This document shows, in pieces, positions 7,140-15,461 of a stretch of 18,365 bases of DNA; position 1 is the first letter of the stretch, and each line of letters starts with the position of its first letter. Below the pieces are notes generated by a model that saw only the letters and a list, made by a program, of their open reading frames with translations, ran no database searches and had not been told where the DNA came from. Source of the stretch: Bacteroidales bacterium. Lineage in GTDB: Bacteria > Bacteroidota > Bacteroidia > Bacteroidales > UBA932. The translations under genes were made by a program, and so were the position numbers. The DNA is taken from positions 1 to 18,365 of the forward strand of contig JAHDRO010000141.1 of assembly GCA_018433265.1 (NCBI GenBank), given 5' to 3'.

Positions 7140-7697
7140 ATGAGCAGGATACAGTTAAAAAATGGAGGTATCATTTATTATGGAAATCCAGCAGGTTATG
7201 TAGAAGATAATATAGCAACTGTGGACTCCATGTTTAAAAGTGAGGAATTAGAAAACTGGCTACAGCAGAGGAAACTAATACCTAAATGGAAGGAGGGGGT
7301 ATTTGAAAGATTGTCAGGAAAAGATGGACTAAATTTCAATGACCAAGAATTAATCTCACTAAAGAAATGCCGTATCTGGCAGTTAAAAACTGATGTAAGT
7401 CCAGAGAGGAAATTTATAGGATACGAAGAACTTAAAAAAGCCTTTGGTGAACCTGATAAGGATAATTATAAAATTGTCTATGATGGAGAAATTGAAAGCA
7501 ATGATTTGGAAGAAATCTATACAAAATTCAATTTAAATCATCCTCATGGTTTTACTGGTCACTCACTGTCTATATCTGATGTAATCGAACTTTACGATGA
7601 TAAGGGCAGTGAGTTTTATTATGTAGACCGTTTTGGATTTAAAGAAATTGATTTTGAATCCCAGGATTATAGACAAGACATGAATATGAGTATGTAA
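7140..7697 (+). CDS. YodL domain protein
   Basis: ATG follows GGAGGTG. The 185-residue product has an N-terminal segment of unknown type (1-70) and a C-terminal YodL domain (about 79-172). The recognisable pieces are RIWQLKTD, then FIGYEELKKAFG, LEEIYTKFNLNHPHGFTGHSLSISD (core at 123-147) and YYVDRFGFKEI. YodL domains are found in conjugative-element proteins of Firmicutes, commonly alone or fused to DUF4316 or ArdA-type domains. Their biochemical role is unknown. It closes the establishment block and is 25 nt before the first pilin gene, so it may share a transcript with the Tad module. Confidence 0.85.
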   Translation: MSRIQLKNGGIIYYGNPAGYVEDNIATVDSMFKSEELENWLQQRKLIPKWKEGVFERLSGKDGLNFNDQELISLKKCRIWQLKTDVSPERKFIGYEELKKAFGEPDKDNYKIVYDGEIESNDLEEIYTKFNLNHPHGFTGHSLSISDVIELYDDKGSEFYYVDRFGFKEIDFESQDYRQDMNMSM

Positions 7698-7722
7698 AAC
7701 AAAGAAAATGGAGGAAAGCAGA

Positions 7723-7953
7723 ATGAGAAATATGTTTATAAAAGTAAATGAGTTAAGGTTAGGAAAAGTTACTGCAATAAAAAGAGCAGTAGGCAACAAC
7801 TGTGGAGAAGGCTATATTGATACAGCAGTAAAGATACTTATTGCTGTAGTATTAGGAGCACTGCTCTTAGCAGGATTATACATGCTATTCGGTGATGTAG
7901 TTATGCCGACTTTAAATGAAAGAATCCAAGAAATGTTCAATTATGCAGGGTAA
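7723..7953 (+). CDS. Flp/Tad-type pilin, copy 1 (DUF6133-like)
   Basis: I place the start at ATG 7723, 7 nt after GGAGGA (7710-7715), not the upstream in-frame ATG at 7708 which overlaps that site. This gives 76 residues, exactly the length of copy 2. A basic 28-residue leader ends at G28, followed by EGYID: cleavage G28|E29 would leave an acidic residue (Asp) at +5, matching the type IV prepilin rule apart from Asp for Glu. A hydrophobic helix (about 34-56) follows, then FGDVVMPTLNERI and a C-terminal NYAG. The mature product of about 48 residues fits a Flp-type major pilin. Family name DUF6133 is from memory. Confidence 0.8.
   Translation: MRNMFIKVNELRLGKVTAIKRAVGNNCGEGYIDTAVKILIAVVLGALLLAGLYMLFGDVVMPTLNERIQEMFNYAG
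7804..7953 (+). repeat. Direct repeat A: 3' two-thirds of pilin copy 1
   Basis: This 150-nt stretch, starting at the GGAGAAGG of the processing site, aligns without gaps to 11762-11911. I count about 24 mismatches (roughly 84% identity), most at third codon positions. The encoded 49 residues differ at only three positions. Confidence 0.85.
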
Positions 7954-7969
7954 GGGGTGAAATTTAATA

Positions 7970-10408
7970 ATGAAATATAAATCAAAGAGAATAATTAATA
8001 TCCTTTTAATAGTATGTATTCTAATGACTAACTTTATAGGCTCTGTTTTTGCTGCAAAACATATATTTCCAGATAGTATAGGCCATTGGGCTGAGGAAAC
8101 AATTAATATTCTTACTGAAAGGGGGATTGTTAAAGGCTATCCTGATGGACTATCTCACCCGGACAACACTATTACAAGGGGAGAATTTTCAGCACTCTTA
8201 GCAAGGGCTATGGAGCTTGAAGCCAAAGACAGTAGGGATGTTGAACCAGCATTTGAAGATATCATAGGACATTTTGCCCAAAAGGATATAGAGGCACTTG
8301 TTAATGAAGGAATTATTATGATAGAGGACTATGGTAAGTTATATGTCCCTAATGAACCTATCAGCCGAATGGAAATAATTAAAATGTTAGTTAGAGCAAC
8401 AGTAAAAGAAAACCATGATCCAGATTGTACTTGTGATATAGGATTTATTGATAAGGATAATCTAACTAAAGATGAAGTCGAATATATTTGCCTTGGAAAA
8501 CACTATAATATTATTTCAGGTTACCCAGACAGAAGTATTCGTCCTGATGGTGAATCCACTCGTGCTGAAGCCTTTACAATGCTCACTAGGCAGGAAAAGG
8601 CTAAAGAAAAGATAGAGGAAGAGAAAACTGATGATAAAAACAAACAAGAAGAACCTATAAATAAGGACTCGAACATAGGAAATAACTCATCTTCAGGAGG
8701 AAGTTCAAATTATGTTCCTGCCCCAAAATATAGCTTTGAACTTCCCCTTACATCTTATGTTGATGAAGAAATAGAAATTGTTCCTATGAGTTCAAATGTA
8801 AAGTCAGTTAAATGGGAGATTAGTAAAGAAGGTGTCCCTATAGATTTGATTTCAGCTATTGACGGAGAGATAAAGGTAAATGGAGGTACTATTAAAATTA
8901 AATCTGCCGGCAGTTATACATTTACAGCTATAGCTGTAAATAGTAGAGGGAAAGAGATTAAGCATGAACAGAATATAGATATTTATCCCATAGTTTCTGC
9001 TGAGTTTAGATTACCTAAAACAGCCCATACAGATACTACAATAGAAGTTGACCTAAAGGTTGAAAATTTAGGAGACAGCCTTGTAGCATGGACTGTTCAA
9101 AGGGATGGTAAGGAAATAGAATTTGGTACTAATATTACAGGAGAACTTACAGACACTGGTGGCCTGATAACGTTCAACAACATAGGGGAATACGAATTAA
9201 CAGCCATTGTAACTGATGAATTAGGAAAAGAAACCATAGTAAGCGATGTAATTAAAATATATCCTGTGGGAGAAATAAAGTTAGAACTTGATAAAATAAC
9301 TCATACTGACAAAAATATCACCTTAAAAACAGAAACAAAAAATACAGAAGATATGGACTTAGTATGGTCTCTTACTAGGAATGGTGAAGAGGTCGAGGTT
9401 TCAGAGTTTATTGAAGGAGATATTTCATCAGGAGACAGTATCATAGGTTTTAAAGAAAAAGGGGTATACAATTTAACTCTTTCAGCTATAGATGAGACTG
9501 GCAGAACATTTACAGAGAAGGTATCCATTACCGTATATCCCGTAGGTTCTGCTGGTTTTTATTTGCCTGAAATATTCCATACAGATGATGAAATAAAAAT
9601 TGAGGCATCCTTTAAGGAAATTGGAAATCATGATGTAGAGTGGTCACTTATTAAGGATAGCAAAGAAGTAGAACTTTTAAATTTTGTTAATGGCAATCTA
9701 ACCAATGAGGGAGGAATAGTTAGATTTCCTCATAAAGGTGAATATACTCTGAAAGTTTCCTTTACTGATGATGGAGGAAGAATATATGACTATGAGCAAG
9801 GTTTTAAAGTTTATCCTCTGCCAGATGTGACTTATACACTAGCTGAATATGCTCATACCGACAGCAATGTTAATATCGAGGTAAACAGCACAGAGCTTGA
9901 TGGACTTAAAATTGAATGGCTTGTAGATAATACCTATGGTTTTCAGGATTGGGAAACTTATGTAGATGGAAATCTAAATAATTTAGGTGGAAGTATCAGG
10001 TTTAAAAGGGCAGGTGTTTACGAACTTGTTGCTAGAATCACTGATGATACTGGCAGAATATTTCTCTTTGAATCAGGAGATAAAATAGAAGTTTTACCTG
10101 TATTAGATATAGGATTTGAACTTCCTAAATCAGCTTATACGGACAGTATTATCAATATTAGAACCTATGGCAACAATAATGTACTTCCAGTGGAATGGAG
10201 AATCACCAAAGATGGCAAAGTTATATCTGAAGATCAGATAATCTCTGGAAACTTAAATGCACAAGGGGGTAAAATTACTTTCCTTACAGAAGGAGATTAT
10301 ACATTGACTGCAAGGATGACAGACTTCCTGGAGAGAAATTTTTCATATAGTCAAGAAGTAAGAATAAATCCTGTTGTTCAATATAGTTTTACCATGGAAG
10401 GAATTTGA
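7970..10408 (+). CDS. SLH-anchored repeat surface protein, 5' part of a frameshifted gene
   Basis: ATG follows AAGGGGTGA. Residues 1-28 form a signal peptide (cleavage near VFA|A). Three S-layer homology domains follow: about 33-82 (FPDSIGHWAEE ... GYPDG), 95-144 and 158-207 (GYPDRSIRPDG ... TRAEAF). SLH domains bind pyruvylated secondary wall polymers and anchor proteins to the cell surface. A charged, then Ser/Gly-rich linker (208-250) leads to six Ig-like repeats of about 88 residues (254-340, 344-432, 436-524, 528-616, 620-710, 714-800), each opening F-x-LP and then a Y/H-T-D motif. The reading frame stops inside a seventh repeat that continues in another frame downstream. The gene lies between two pilin copies, pointing to a pilus-linked adhesin. 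As read, a truncated 812-residue protein would still be secreted and anchored. Confidence 0.9.
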   Translation: MKYKSKRIINILLIVCILMTNFIGSVFAAKHIFPDSIGHWAEETINILTERGIVKGYPDGLSHPDNTITRGEFSALLARAMELEAKDSRDVEPAFEDIIGHFAQKDIEALVNEGIIMIEDYGKLYVPNEPISRMEIIKMLVRATVKENHDPDCTCDIGFIDKDNLTKDEVEYICLGKHYNIISGYPDRSIRPDGESTRAEAFTMLTRQEKAKEKIEEEKTDDKNKQEEPINKDSNIGNNSSSGGSSNYVPAPKYSFELPLTSYVDEEIEIVPMSSNVKSVKWEISKEGVPIDLISAIDGEIKVNGGTIKIKSAGSYTFTAIAVNSRGKEIKHEQNIDIYPIVSAEFRLPKTAHTDTTIEVDLKVENLGDSLVAWTVQRDGKEIEFGTNITGELTDTGGLITFNNIGEYELTAIVTDELGKETIVSDVIKIYPVGEIKLELDKITHTDKNITLKTETKNTEDMDLVWSLTRNGEEVEVSEFIEGDISSGDSIIGFKEKGVYNLTLSAIDETGRTFTEKVSITVYPVGSAGFYLPEIFHTDDEIKIEASFKEIGNHDVEWSLIKDSKEVELLNFVNGNLTNEGGIVRFPHKGEYTLKVSFTDDGGRIYDYEQGFKVYPLPDVTYTLAEYAHTDSNVNIEVNSTELDGLKIEWLVDNTYGFQDWETYVDGNLNNLGGSIRFKRAGVYELVARITDDTGRIFLFESGDKIEVLPVLDIGFELPKSAYTDSIINIRTYGNNNVLPVEWRITKDGKVISEDQIISGNLNAQGGKITFLTEGDYTLTARMTDFLERNFSYSQEVRINPVVQYSFTMEGI

Positions 10409-11663
10409 AGTAAGTACAGTTTCTGAAAATCTTGAAACTAATGAAGTTAAGTGGGCATTAGAAAAATTAGGTGAGTCGGTAAATTACAATGGTGAACTTA
10501 CAAATGACGGAGGGAAAATATCAATATCAGATACTGGAGAATTTATTCTCACAGCCACAATCATAGATGGTGAAGGAAGAGTATTCACTCACAATAAAAA
10601 GATTACTATTACCAATACTGCACCAACAGTAACATTAACAGCCACACCATCAAGAATTGTTAAGGATGGTAAATTCTTTGTTGATATAAAGGCCACAGCT
10701 AATGATGCAGACGGAGATGCAACCATCTTGGAATATGAGGGGACAACCAATGATAATTATTATTCAGTAGGCACACATACGGTTCGTGTCCGAGCAAAGG
10801 ACATAGCAGGAGCTTACTCCCCATGGGCAGAAAAGAGCTTTACAATAGTAAATTCAGCACCAACAGTAACATTAACAGCCACACCAACAAGAACTGTTAA
10901 GGATGGCAAGTTCTTTGTTGATATAAAGGCAACAGCCAATGATGAAGACGGAGATACAACTACCTTGGAATATGAGGGGACAACCAATGATAGCTATTAT
11001 TCAGTAGGCACACATACGGTTCGTGTCCGAGCAAAGGATATAGCTGGAGCTTACTCTCCTTGGGCAGAAAAGACCTTTACAATTGCAAACTCAGCACCGA
11101 CTACTCCTGTAATTACTAGGACACCTAGCGGGAATAGTGTTGCTCCTGGTACTAATGTGACTATAACAGCTAAGAGTACTGATGCAGACAATGATCCAAT
11201 TACCTATGTTTGGGAGGGACGTAATTCAGAAACACAAGTCTATCCATTAGGGAAAAATACAGTTCGTGTAAAGGCTGTGGATTCAACAGGTGCAGAATCT
11301 CCCTGGGCTGCAATTGTATTCTTTGTTGCAGATTCAAACGGTGGAGGGGGTATGACTCTAACCGGTCCTGATTCAGTGATTCTAGAAAATGGGTTGGAAG
11401 GTGCAACTATTAGTGAGTATACATTTACTGTTCCACCAGTATCAGGACATAGTGGAAGTGACCATGGACGTGTTCGTGGGTACAATGTATTAACCAAACA
11501 ATGGGATCAGCTTGACTATGGAACAACCAGCAATGGAATCACATTCAGCAGGACTTTAAATACTGGAGTCTATTCAAAACTAGAATTTTATTATTATACT
11601 AACCATAATTGCATGTATAACAAATCAAATATCACCTATTCAGTAAACTACCATTTTGAATAA
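10374..11663 (+). pseudogene. 3' part of the SLH surface-protein gene, out of frame
   Basis: This frame continues the seventh Ig-like repeat (from about 10398, KEFEVSTVSENL ...) after the upstream frame ends at 10408. It has no signal peptide and no ribosome binding site before its first possible start (TTG at 10374), so independent translation is unlikely. It encodes the rest of repeat 7, two nearly identical 79-residue PKD/Ig-like units (from NTAPTVTLT), a third diverged unit (APTTPVITRTPSG ... SPWAAIVFF), a Gly-rich hinge (NGGGGM) and a roughly 100-residue C-terminal domain ending SVNYHFE. That last domain is the likely distal, ligand-facing tip. Restoring the frame would give a protein of about 1,230 residues. 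Confidence 0.8.
10621..11094 (+). repeat. Two tandem 237-nt repeats in the surface-protein gene
   Basis: CACCAACAGT recurs at 10621 and 10858, giving a period of 237 nt (79 codons). Long blocks are identical at the DNA level, including the region encoding SVGTHTVRVRAKDIAGAYSP. A third, diverged unit follows (about 11095-11330). The near identity implies a recent duplication or ongoing gene conversion. Confidence 0.9.
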
Positions 11664-11680
11664 AGAGGGGGTTAATTAAT

Positions 11681-11911
11681 ATGAAAAGAGTAATTGAAAA
11701 GACAAATGCTTTTATAAGAGATAAAGCTATAGCTATAAAATCGGCAATTAGCAATAACAGAGGAGAAGGATATATTGATACAGCTGTAAAAATTCTTATT
11801 TCAGTAGTTTTAGGAGCATTACTTCTTGCAGGCTTATATATGTTATTCGGTGATGTAGTTATGCCAACATTAAATGAGAGAATTACAGATATGTTCAATT
11901 ATGCAGGTTAA
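11681..11911 (+). CDS. Flp/Tad-type pilin, copy 2 (DUF6133-like)
   Basis: ATG follows AGAGGGGG about 11 nt upstream. The 76-residue product has a basic 28-residue leader ending NNRG, processing site G28|EGYID, a hydrophobic helix and the same FGDVVMPTLNERI ... MFNYAG tail as copy 1. Mature sequences differ at three positions only (A/S, Q/T, E/D), while leaders differ widely. The leader of copy 1 has Cys where this one has Arg before the cleavage Gly. The prepilin peptidase gene overlaps its 3' end, so this copy is translationally linked to its processing enzyme. It is probably a major or minor pilin of the same fibre. Confidence 0.8.
   Translation: MKRVIEKTNAFIRDKAIAIKSAISNNRGEGYIDTAVKILISVVLGALLLAGLYMLFGDVVMPTLNERITDMFNYAG
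11762..11911 (+). repeat. Direct repeat B: 3' two-thirds of pilin copy 2
   Basis: This 150-nt segment is the partner of the repeat at 7804-7953, in the same orientation, 3,958 nt away. Recombination between the two would remove the whole surface-protein gene and leave one hybrid pilin gene in frame. Confidence 0.8.
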
Positions 11912-12329
11912 CAGCATCTTACAAGGAGTGCTTTTTTCTTTTCTGCTTTTGGCGGCCTCTTATACAGATATTAAAAGAAGAGAGATTCCAGATACAATCT
12001 GTGTGCTCCTTGTATTAGCAGGATTGATGAATTTTAGTTATATAAATCTATTGGGAATATTTGTAGCTTTACCCTTTCTCATAGCAGCAGTACTGAAAGA
12101 AGACAGTATCGGTGGGGGTGATATAAAACTAACTGCTTCAGCAGGTATTGTCCTTGGATTTTGGAAGGGGGCTTATGGATTAATAATAGGACTTATCTTA
12201 CTGATATTGTTCTATACAGTATTAAGAATAATAGCAGTCATTAAAAGAAAGCAAGTGGCAAAGAATCTATCTATGCCACTTGCTCCCTTTTTAGGGATAG
12301 GTTTTGTAATCATGTATTTTATAAATTAG
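11901..12329 (+). CDS. tadV: Prepilin peptidase, A24 family (TadV/CpaA)
   Basis: This membrane aspartyl protease cleaves the leader of Flp-type prepilins. With ATG 11901 the product has 142 residues, normal for short TadV/CpaA enzymes that lack the methylase domain of PilD. The two catalytic aspartates are visible: D23 in SYTDIKRREIPD and D74 in GGGDIKL, with the expected G-x-GD-x-K context. Hydrophobic segments surround them. The start overlaps the end of pilin copy 2 by 11 nt, with only a weak ribosome binding site, so it is probably translated by coupling. An in-frame ATG at 11874 would add nine residues and is less likely. Likely substrates are both pilins and the DUF4320-like protein. 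Confidence 0.9.
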   Translation: MQVNSILQGVLFSFLLLAASYTDIKRREIPDTICVLLVLAGLMNFSYINLLGIFVALPFLIAAVLKEDSIGGGDIKLTASAGIVLGFWKGAYGLIIGLILLILFYTVLRIIAVIKRKQVAKNLSMPLAPFLGIGFVIMYFIN

Positions 12330-12341
12330 GAGGAAAATCAT

Positions 12342-13145
12342 ATGGGATTTTTAAAGAATAGAACAGTAATCGGAGTGATTTGTATACTACTATCACTTCT
12401 TATATGCTTTGGACTTACACCACTCTTTAATAAAGGTATGAGCCAAAAGACAGAAATTGTAAGGGTAACCAAGGAGATTAAGGCAGGGGATGAAATCACA
12501 AAGGATATGGTTCAAGCGGTCGAGGTGGGAGGTTTTAATTTGCCTGAAAATGTGATTCGCATAAAGGATAATGTTATTGGGAAGTATGCCTCATCAGATT
12601 TAGGGATTGGAGATTATATTTTAAATACAAAAGTTACAGACATACCAGCAGCTGAGAATGCCTATTTATATAATCTTGATGGGAGTAAACAAGCAATATC
12701 CATTACCATTAAGACCTTTGCCAATGGTCTTTCTGGAAAACTTCAAAGCGGAGATATTGTATCTGTAATCGCACCTGATTATAAAAAACAAGGAAAAACA
12801 GTTATTCCAGCAGAACTTAAATATGTAGAAGTGATTTCTGTAACTGCTTCATCAGGATACGATGCAAATACAGGCGATCAGACAATTGAAGATGAAAGGG
12901 AACTGCCATCAACTGTAACTCTTCTAGTGTCTCCTGAACAAGGAAATATTCTTGCTGAGCTAGAAGCAGATTCTAAATTGCATTTATCCTTGGTATATAG
13001 AGGAAGACCAGAGAATACAAAGAAGTTTACTGATATGCAGGAAGAAATAATAGAGAAACTCTACTCAGAAGAAGAGGAAGAAATAGATGAAGAAGTATCC
13101 GAAGAAAGTATAGCTGAGGAAACAAGAGAGGGCGAGGTGGAATAA
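12342..13145 (+). CDS. cpaB: CpaB/RcpC-like SAF domain protein of the Tad apparatus
   Basis: ATG follows TAGGAGGA by about 7 nt. The 267-residue product has one N-terminal membrane helix (about 8-28) and an SAF domain (about 38-100: VRVTKEIKAGDEITKDMV ... GIGDYILNTKV). A second beta-rich RcpC-type domain follows (about 115-220), with SITIKTFANGLSGKLQSGDIVSVI. The tail (about 235-267) is extremely acidic. In Gram-negative Tad systems CpaB/RcpC works with the outer-membrane secretin. No secretin is present or expected here, so in this organism the protein probably acts in the wall or as an extracytoplasmic assembly factor. It sits between the peptidase and the ATPase genes in standard Tad order. 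Confidence 0.88.
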   Translation: MGFLKNRTVIGVICILLSLLICFGLTPLFNKGMSQKTEIVRVTKEIKAGDEITKDMVQAVEVGGFNLPENVIRIKDNVIGKYASSDLGIGDYILNTKVTDIPAAENAYLYNLDGSKQAISITIKTFANGLSGKLQSGDIVSVIAPDYKKQGKTVIPAELKYVEVISVTASSGYDANTGDQTIEDERELPSTVTLLVSPEQGNILAELEADSKLHLSLVYRGRPENTKKFTDMQEEIIEKLYSEEEEEIDEEVSEESIAEETREGEVE

Positions 13146-13146
13146 A

Positions 13147-13956
13147 TTGCTGAATTTCAAGAAGAAGAGTATCTTTGCACGAAAGACAGAGGAAAAAACA
13201 GAAGAAGAAATTCTGCATGGAGGGGTTTTAGCTGTCTGGGGAAGTCCCGGAAGCGGAAAAACAATTCTGGCTGCAAAGCTTGCCAAGTATCTTGCAGATA
13301 AGAAAAAGAATACGGTCCTATTATTATGTGATATGACAGCACCGATGCTACCTTGTATCTGTCCCCCATCAGACCTTGAACATGAAAAATCCTTGGGAAG
13401 TATTCTTGCTGCAACCCATGTAAGTGAGGCACTTATAAAACATAATATGGTTACCCATAAAAAACTATCATACCTGACAATTGTCGGTATGCTTAAAGGG
13501 GAAAATGAATATACCTATCCTCCTTATACAGAAGTTCAAGCAGGAGACTTGATTGAGAACTTACGTAAGATAGCACCATTTGTCATTATTGACTGCGGCA
13601 GTTATATAGCAAATGATATTTTATCTGCAGTTGCACTTATGGAATCTGACTCAGTTTTAAGGTTGGCTAAATGTGATTTGAAAAGTATATCTTATTTATC
13701 AAGCCAATTACCACTGCTTCGTGACAGTAAATGGGATGCAGATAAACAATATAAGGTAGGATCAAATCTAAAGCCGCAGCAGAGTGTTGATAATATAAGT
13801 CAAGCACTTGGAAGTGTGGCTTTTAAACTTCCTCATTCACAGGAAGTGGAAGAACAATATCTTGCAGGAAACCTCTTTGCAGATTTAACAATGAAAGACA
13901 GCAGAGCCTTTCGTAAGGAAATTGAGAATATTGCAAAGGAGGTATTTGGTTGTTAG
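13147..13956 (+). CDS. TadZ/CpaE-like P-loop ATPase
   Basis: A TTG start lies 6 nt after GAGGTGG. The 269-residue product has a Walker A motif GSPGSGKT (32-39), a strand ending in Asp (VIIDCGSY, 146-152, Walker B position) and a C-terminal helical region. This matches the MinD/ParA-like TadZ/CpaE group that positions Tad machines, but the Walker A is a plain P-loop (GxxGxGKT), not the deviant KGGxGKT form of MinD. It is shorter than CpaE and lacks its N-terminal receiver-like domain. Position directly before the motor ATPase, with an overlapping start, supports a role in assembling or locating the machine. Confidence 0.8.
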   Translation: MLNFKKKSIFARKTEEKTEEEILHGGVLAVWGSPGSGKTILAAKLAKYLADKKKNTVLLLCDMTAPMLPCICPPSDLEHEKSLGSILAATHVSEALIKHNMVTHKKLSYLTIVGMLKGENEYTYPPYTEVQAGDLIENLRKIAPFVIIDCGSYIANDILSAVALMESDSVLRLAKCDLKSISYLSSQLPLLRDSKWDADKQYKVGSNLKPQQSVDNISQALGSVAFKLPHSQEVEEQYLAGNLFADLTMKDSRAFRKEIENIAKEVFGC

Positions 13957-15461
13957 GTAAAAAGAGAAATAAAACTGTGTTTTTAAAAGAAGAAAACCAA
14001 CAAAATGTCGGATTTGAAAATAAAAATCCAATAGAAAATGGAATCATAAGCAGTGAATCCATAGATCATACTATTAAGGATTCACATAAACGGGAGTTAG
14101 GTTCTGAAAAGAGGACCCACTCCTTATTTTTTACTCCAGAATCAGAAGGAAGAGACTTCTTTACAGTTCTAAAAGATGTTCAGGAATATATTTCAAGTAA
14201 TTACTCTATTCTCATTACTGATGGAACTGTGAAGGACTCTAAGGAACATTTAAAAAGATATATATCTAAATATATACAAGATAGCAGAATTTCTGTAAAG
14301 GGAATGAACAGCGAAGAACTTATCGATGCACTCTACAGTGAAATGACTGAGTTCGGATTCTTAACAAAATACATCTATGGAAAAGGAATTGAGGAAATAG
14401 ATATTAATTCATGGAAAGATATTGAGATACAATATTCCGATGGCAGATGCGAGAAACTGGAGGAGCACTTTGATTCACCTGAACATGCCATTAATGTCAT
14501 AAGGAGAATGCTCCATATATCAGGCATGGTACTTGACAATGCCAGCCCTGCTGTTCTTGGGCATTTATCCAAAAACATTCGTATTGCAGTATTAAAGACT
14601 CCGTTAGTAGATGAAGATGTGGGTATAGCGGCATCTATTCGTATTGTTAATCCTCATAATATGAAGAAAGAAGACTTTACAAATGGGGGAACTGCAACAG
14701 ATCCTATGCTGGATTTTCTATCAGAATGTATCCGTTATGGAATTTCTGTCTGCGTGGCAGGAGCAACAAGCTCAGGAAAAACAACCATAGCTGGATGGCT
14801 GCTGACTACCATTCCTGATAATAAGCGAATATTTACCATTGAGAATGGTTCCCGTGAGCTTGCCTTGGTACGTGAAAAGGATGGAAGAGTGACTAACTCA
14901 GTTGTCCATACCATTACTCGTGACAGCGAAAATGAAAGACAAAAGATAGACCAAATTACACTTCTTGATATGTCCCTTAGATTTAACCCGGATATTATTG
15001 TTGTGGGGGAGATGCGTGGAGCAGAAGCCAATGCAGCACAGGAAGCAGCAAGGACAGGGGTAGCTGTTCTTACCACTATACATTCAAATTCTTGTGAGGC
15101 AACATACAGAAGGATGGTATCCCTTTGTAAAAGAGCAGTGGACATGACAGATGAAACACTTATGGGTTATGTAACTGAGGCCTATCCTATAGTTGTATTT
15201 TGTAAGCAGCTTGAAAATAAGGAAAGAAAATTGATGGAGATTATGGAATGTGAAATATTGTCTGATGGCAGCAGAAATTATAGACCATTATTCCAGTACA
15301 TTATTACTGAAAATAGAATGGAAGATGGAGAGTTTATAATTAAGGGCTATCATGAACAGGTTAACAGCATATCAGAGAGCCTATCAAAAAGATTTTTAGA
15401 AAATGGAATGCCACTTAGTAATATAGAAAAACTTAAAAAGAAGGAGGTACAAAGTCTATGA
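13950..15461 (+). CDS. tadA: Tad/CpaF-type secretion motor ATPase
   Basis: The TTG start at 13950 overlaps the end of the preceding gene and follows AAGGAGG by about 8 nt. The 503-residue product is a hexameric type II/IV secretion ATPase. Visible motifs: N-terminal helical domain (about 65-140), a basic Arg-rich stretch (IRRMLHISG; SIRIVNP), Walker A GATSSGKTT (271-279), Asp-box-like IENGSREL (297-304), Walker B DIIVVGEMRG (348-356, catalytic E354) and a His box TTIHSNS (375-381). The usual GEVRG appears as GEMRG. It should power pilus polymerisation, or possibly retraction. The first 60 residues are lysine- and asparagine-rich and probably flexible. Confidence 0.95.
   Translation: MLGKKRNKTVFLKEENQQNVGFENKNPIENGIISSESIDHTIKDSHKRELGSEKRTHSLFFTPESEGRDFFTVLKDVQEYISSNYSILITDGTVKDSKEHLKRYISKYIQDSRISVKGMNSEELIDALYSEMTEFGFLTKYIYGKGIEEIDINSWKDIEIQYSDGRCEKLEEHFDSPEHAINVIRRMLHISGMVLDNASPAVLGHLSKNIRIAVLKTPLVDEDVGIAASIRIVNPHNMKKEDFTNGGTATDPMLDFLSECIRYGISVCVAGATSSGKTTIAGWLLTTIPDNKRIFTIENGSRELALVREKDGRVTNSVVHTITRDSENERQKIDQITLLDMSLRFNPDIIVVGEMRGAEANAAQEAARTGVAVLTTIHSNSCEATYRRMVSLCKRAVDMTDETLMGYVTEAYPIVVFCKQLENKERKLMEIMECEILSDGSRNYRPLFQYIITENRMEDGEFIIKGYHEQVNSISESLSKRFLENGMPLSNIEKLKKKEVQSL

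Noticed and set aside
7708..7722. Upstream ATG for pilin copy 1
   Set aside because: It overlaps the GGAGGA ribosome binding site that serves ATG 7723, and using it would make the leader longer than that of copy 2.
10374..11663. The downstream surface-protein frame as an independent gene
   Set aside because: There is no ribosome binding site, no signal peptide, and its first residues complete a repeat begun in the upstream frame. It is the 3' part of a broken gene.
13027..13286. Overlapping minus-strand frames rich in Leu and Phe opposite the CpaB-like gene's acidic tail
   Set aside because: Glu codons (GAA/GAG) read in reverse give TTC/CTC, so the hydrophobic composition is an artefact of the acidic tail.
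14735..15145. Minus-strand 136-codon open frame inside the motor ATPase gene
   Set aside because: It lies wholly antisense to conserved ATPase motifs, has no ribosome binding site of note and no recognisable domain. It is a by-product of the coding sequence.
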